Part shown: positions 5,805 through 6,263 of the stretch, piece by piece
Layout of the letters: each line of letters starts with the position of its first letter
How positions within the stretch are numbered: the first letter of the stretch is position 1
Assembly: GCA_030605915.1 (NCBI GenBank)
Contig: JAUWHM010000042.1
Span: 1 to 6,263 of the forward strand
Source: Nitrospirota bacterium
GTDB taxonomy: Bacteria > NPL-UPA2 > JAGMAN01
DNA length: 6,263 nucleotides
Direction of reading: 5' to 3'
Notes under the pieces: generated by a model
Database searches by the model: none
Told to the model about the DNA's origin: nothing
Seen by the model: the letters and a program-made list of their open reading frames with translations, nothing else
Program-made: the position numbers and the translations under genes

Positions 5805-6263
5805 GGATGGCAAGCTCCAGCGGGAGATCTTAGCTGAGATCTTAAGAGGCGAGGGATATGAGGTCCTGGCCGCAGGCAGCGGAAATGAGGCCAAGGAGAA
5901 ACTCCGGGGGGCAGCTAAGGCCAATGTCATCCTGACCGATCTCAAGATGCCGGGCATGGATGGAATAGGAGTTATCAAATGGGCCAAAGGAATTGATCCA
6001 GCCGTACAGGTCATCGTCTTAACCGCTTACGGGACGATAGAATCAGCCGTGGAATCAATGAAGTTGGGAGCTTACGACTACCTGACCAAGCCTATTCAGA
6101 AGGAAGAGGTAAAGATGGTGGTCAGAAAAGCCCTGGAAGATCAGAGGCTACGGAGTGAGGTTAGCTATCTGCGCCAGGAATTGGAGGAAAGGTATAAGCT
6201 AAATAATGTGATTGGCATCAGTCCCAAGATGCAGGAAGTCTATAAGCTCGTGAAAAAGGTATC
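5770..6263 (+). CDS. NtrC-type response regulator (RR2), 5' part
   Basis: The first 164 residues of a second response regulator, cut by the window end. The receiver domain (about 6-122) is complete, with acidic pocket E12-D13, phosphoacceptor D57 in TDLKMPGMDG, T85 and K107 in TKP. A coiled linker (about 122-142) then leads into NNVIGISPKMQEVYKLVKKV, the standard opening of a sigma-54-interacting AAA+ domain, which predicts Walker A, GAFTGA and a Fis-type helix-turn-helix beyond the edge. The domain order matches RR1, so the two regulators are paralogues, but RR2 keeps the usual Pro after the phosphoacceptor. It starts inside HK2, overlapping it by 35 bases in another frame, which points to translational coupling and a cognate HK2-RR2 pair. 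The DNA-binding end is not visible, so a variant without it cannot be excluded. Confidence 0.9.
   Translation, partial: MSEKRGIVLVIEDGKLQREILAEILRGEGYEVLAAGSGNEAKEKLRGAAKANVILTDLKMPGMDGIGVIKWAKGIDPAVQVIVLTAYGTIESAVESMKLGAYDYLTKPIQKEEVKMVVRKALEDQRLRSEVSYLRQELEERYKLNNVIGISPKMQEVYKLVKKV

Noticed and set aside
5763..6014. Minus-strand open frame opposite the RR2 start
   Set aside because: It lies opposite a convincing receiver domain, and its own product shows no family features.

Overview
The window carries six tightly packed genes, all on the + strand, which look like one transcription unit. In order they are: the 3' end of a type IV pilus/type II secretion assembly ATPase (PilB/GspE), a complete inner-membrane platform protein (PilC/GspF), a complete NtrC-type sigma-54 response regulator (RR1), two complete membrane histidine kinases (HK1 and HK2), and the 5' part of a second NtrC-type regulator (RR2). 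Both window edges cut through genes. The gaps are 14, 26, 3 and 8 bases, and the last pair overlaps by 35 bases. There is no non-coding stretch long enough to hold a separate gene, and I see no terminator, tRNA, CRISPR array or insertion sequence.

The organism is a bacterium with type IV pilus or type II secretion machinery, so probably diderm, and it uses sigma-54-dependent regulators. Base composition is moderate. The mix of NtrC-type regulators, HEIRNP-type kinases and PilB-PilC recalls Desulfobacterota/delta-type bacteria and uncultivated phyla such as Omnitrophota. The sequence alone does not settle this, and the assignment is an impression only.

In likely function, PilB powers pilus (or pseudopilus) extension and PilC is the membrane platform it drives. 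The two kinase/regulator sets downstream resemble the PilS-PilR arrangement, in which a kinase and a sigma-54 activator control pilin transcription. Here the set is doubled, as RR1-HK1-HK2-RR2. The obvious pairing is RR1 with HK1 and HK2 with RR2, but cross-talk is possible.

The most unusual content is a group of short repeat-like segments embedded in the regulatory genes. An A-rich doublet sits at the RR1 start and separates it from its only Shine-Dalgarno-like sequence. A bulged palindrome is read in frame inside the HAMP-like region of HK1. A tandem 7-mer array is read in frame in the ATPase domain of HK1. A second inverted repeat lies in the corresponding loop of HK2. They look like small interspersed repeats that landed in permissive sites of coding sequence, comparable in principle to Rickettsia palindromic elements. 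A genome-wide count of each motif would test this.
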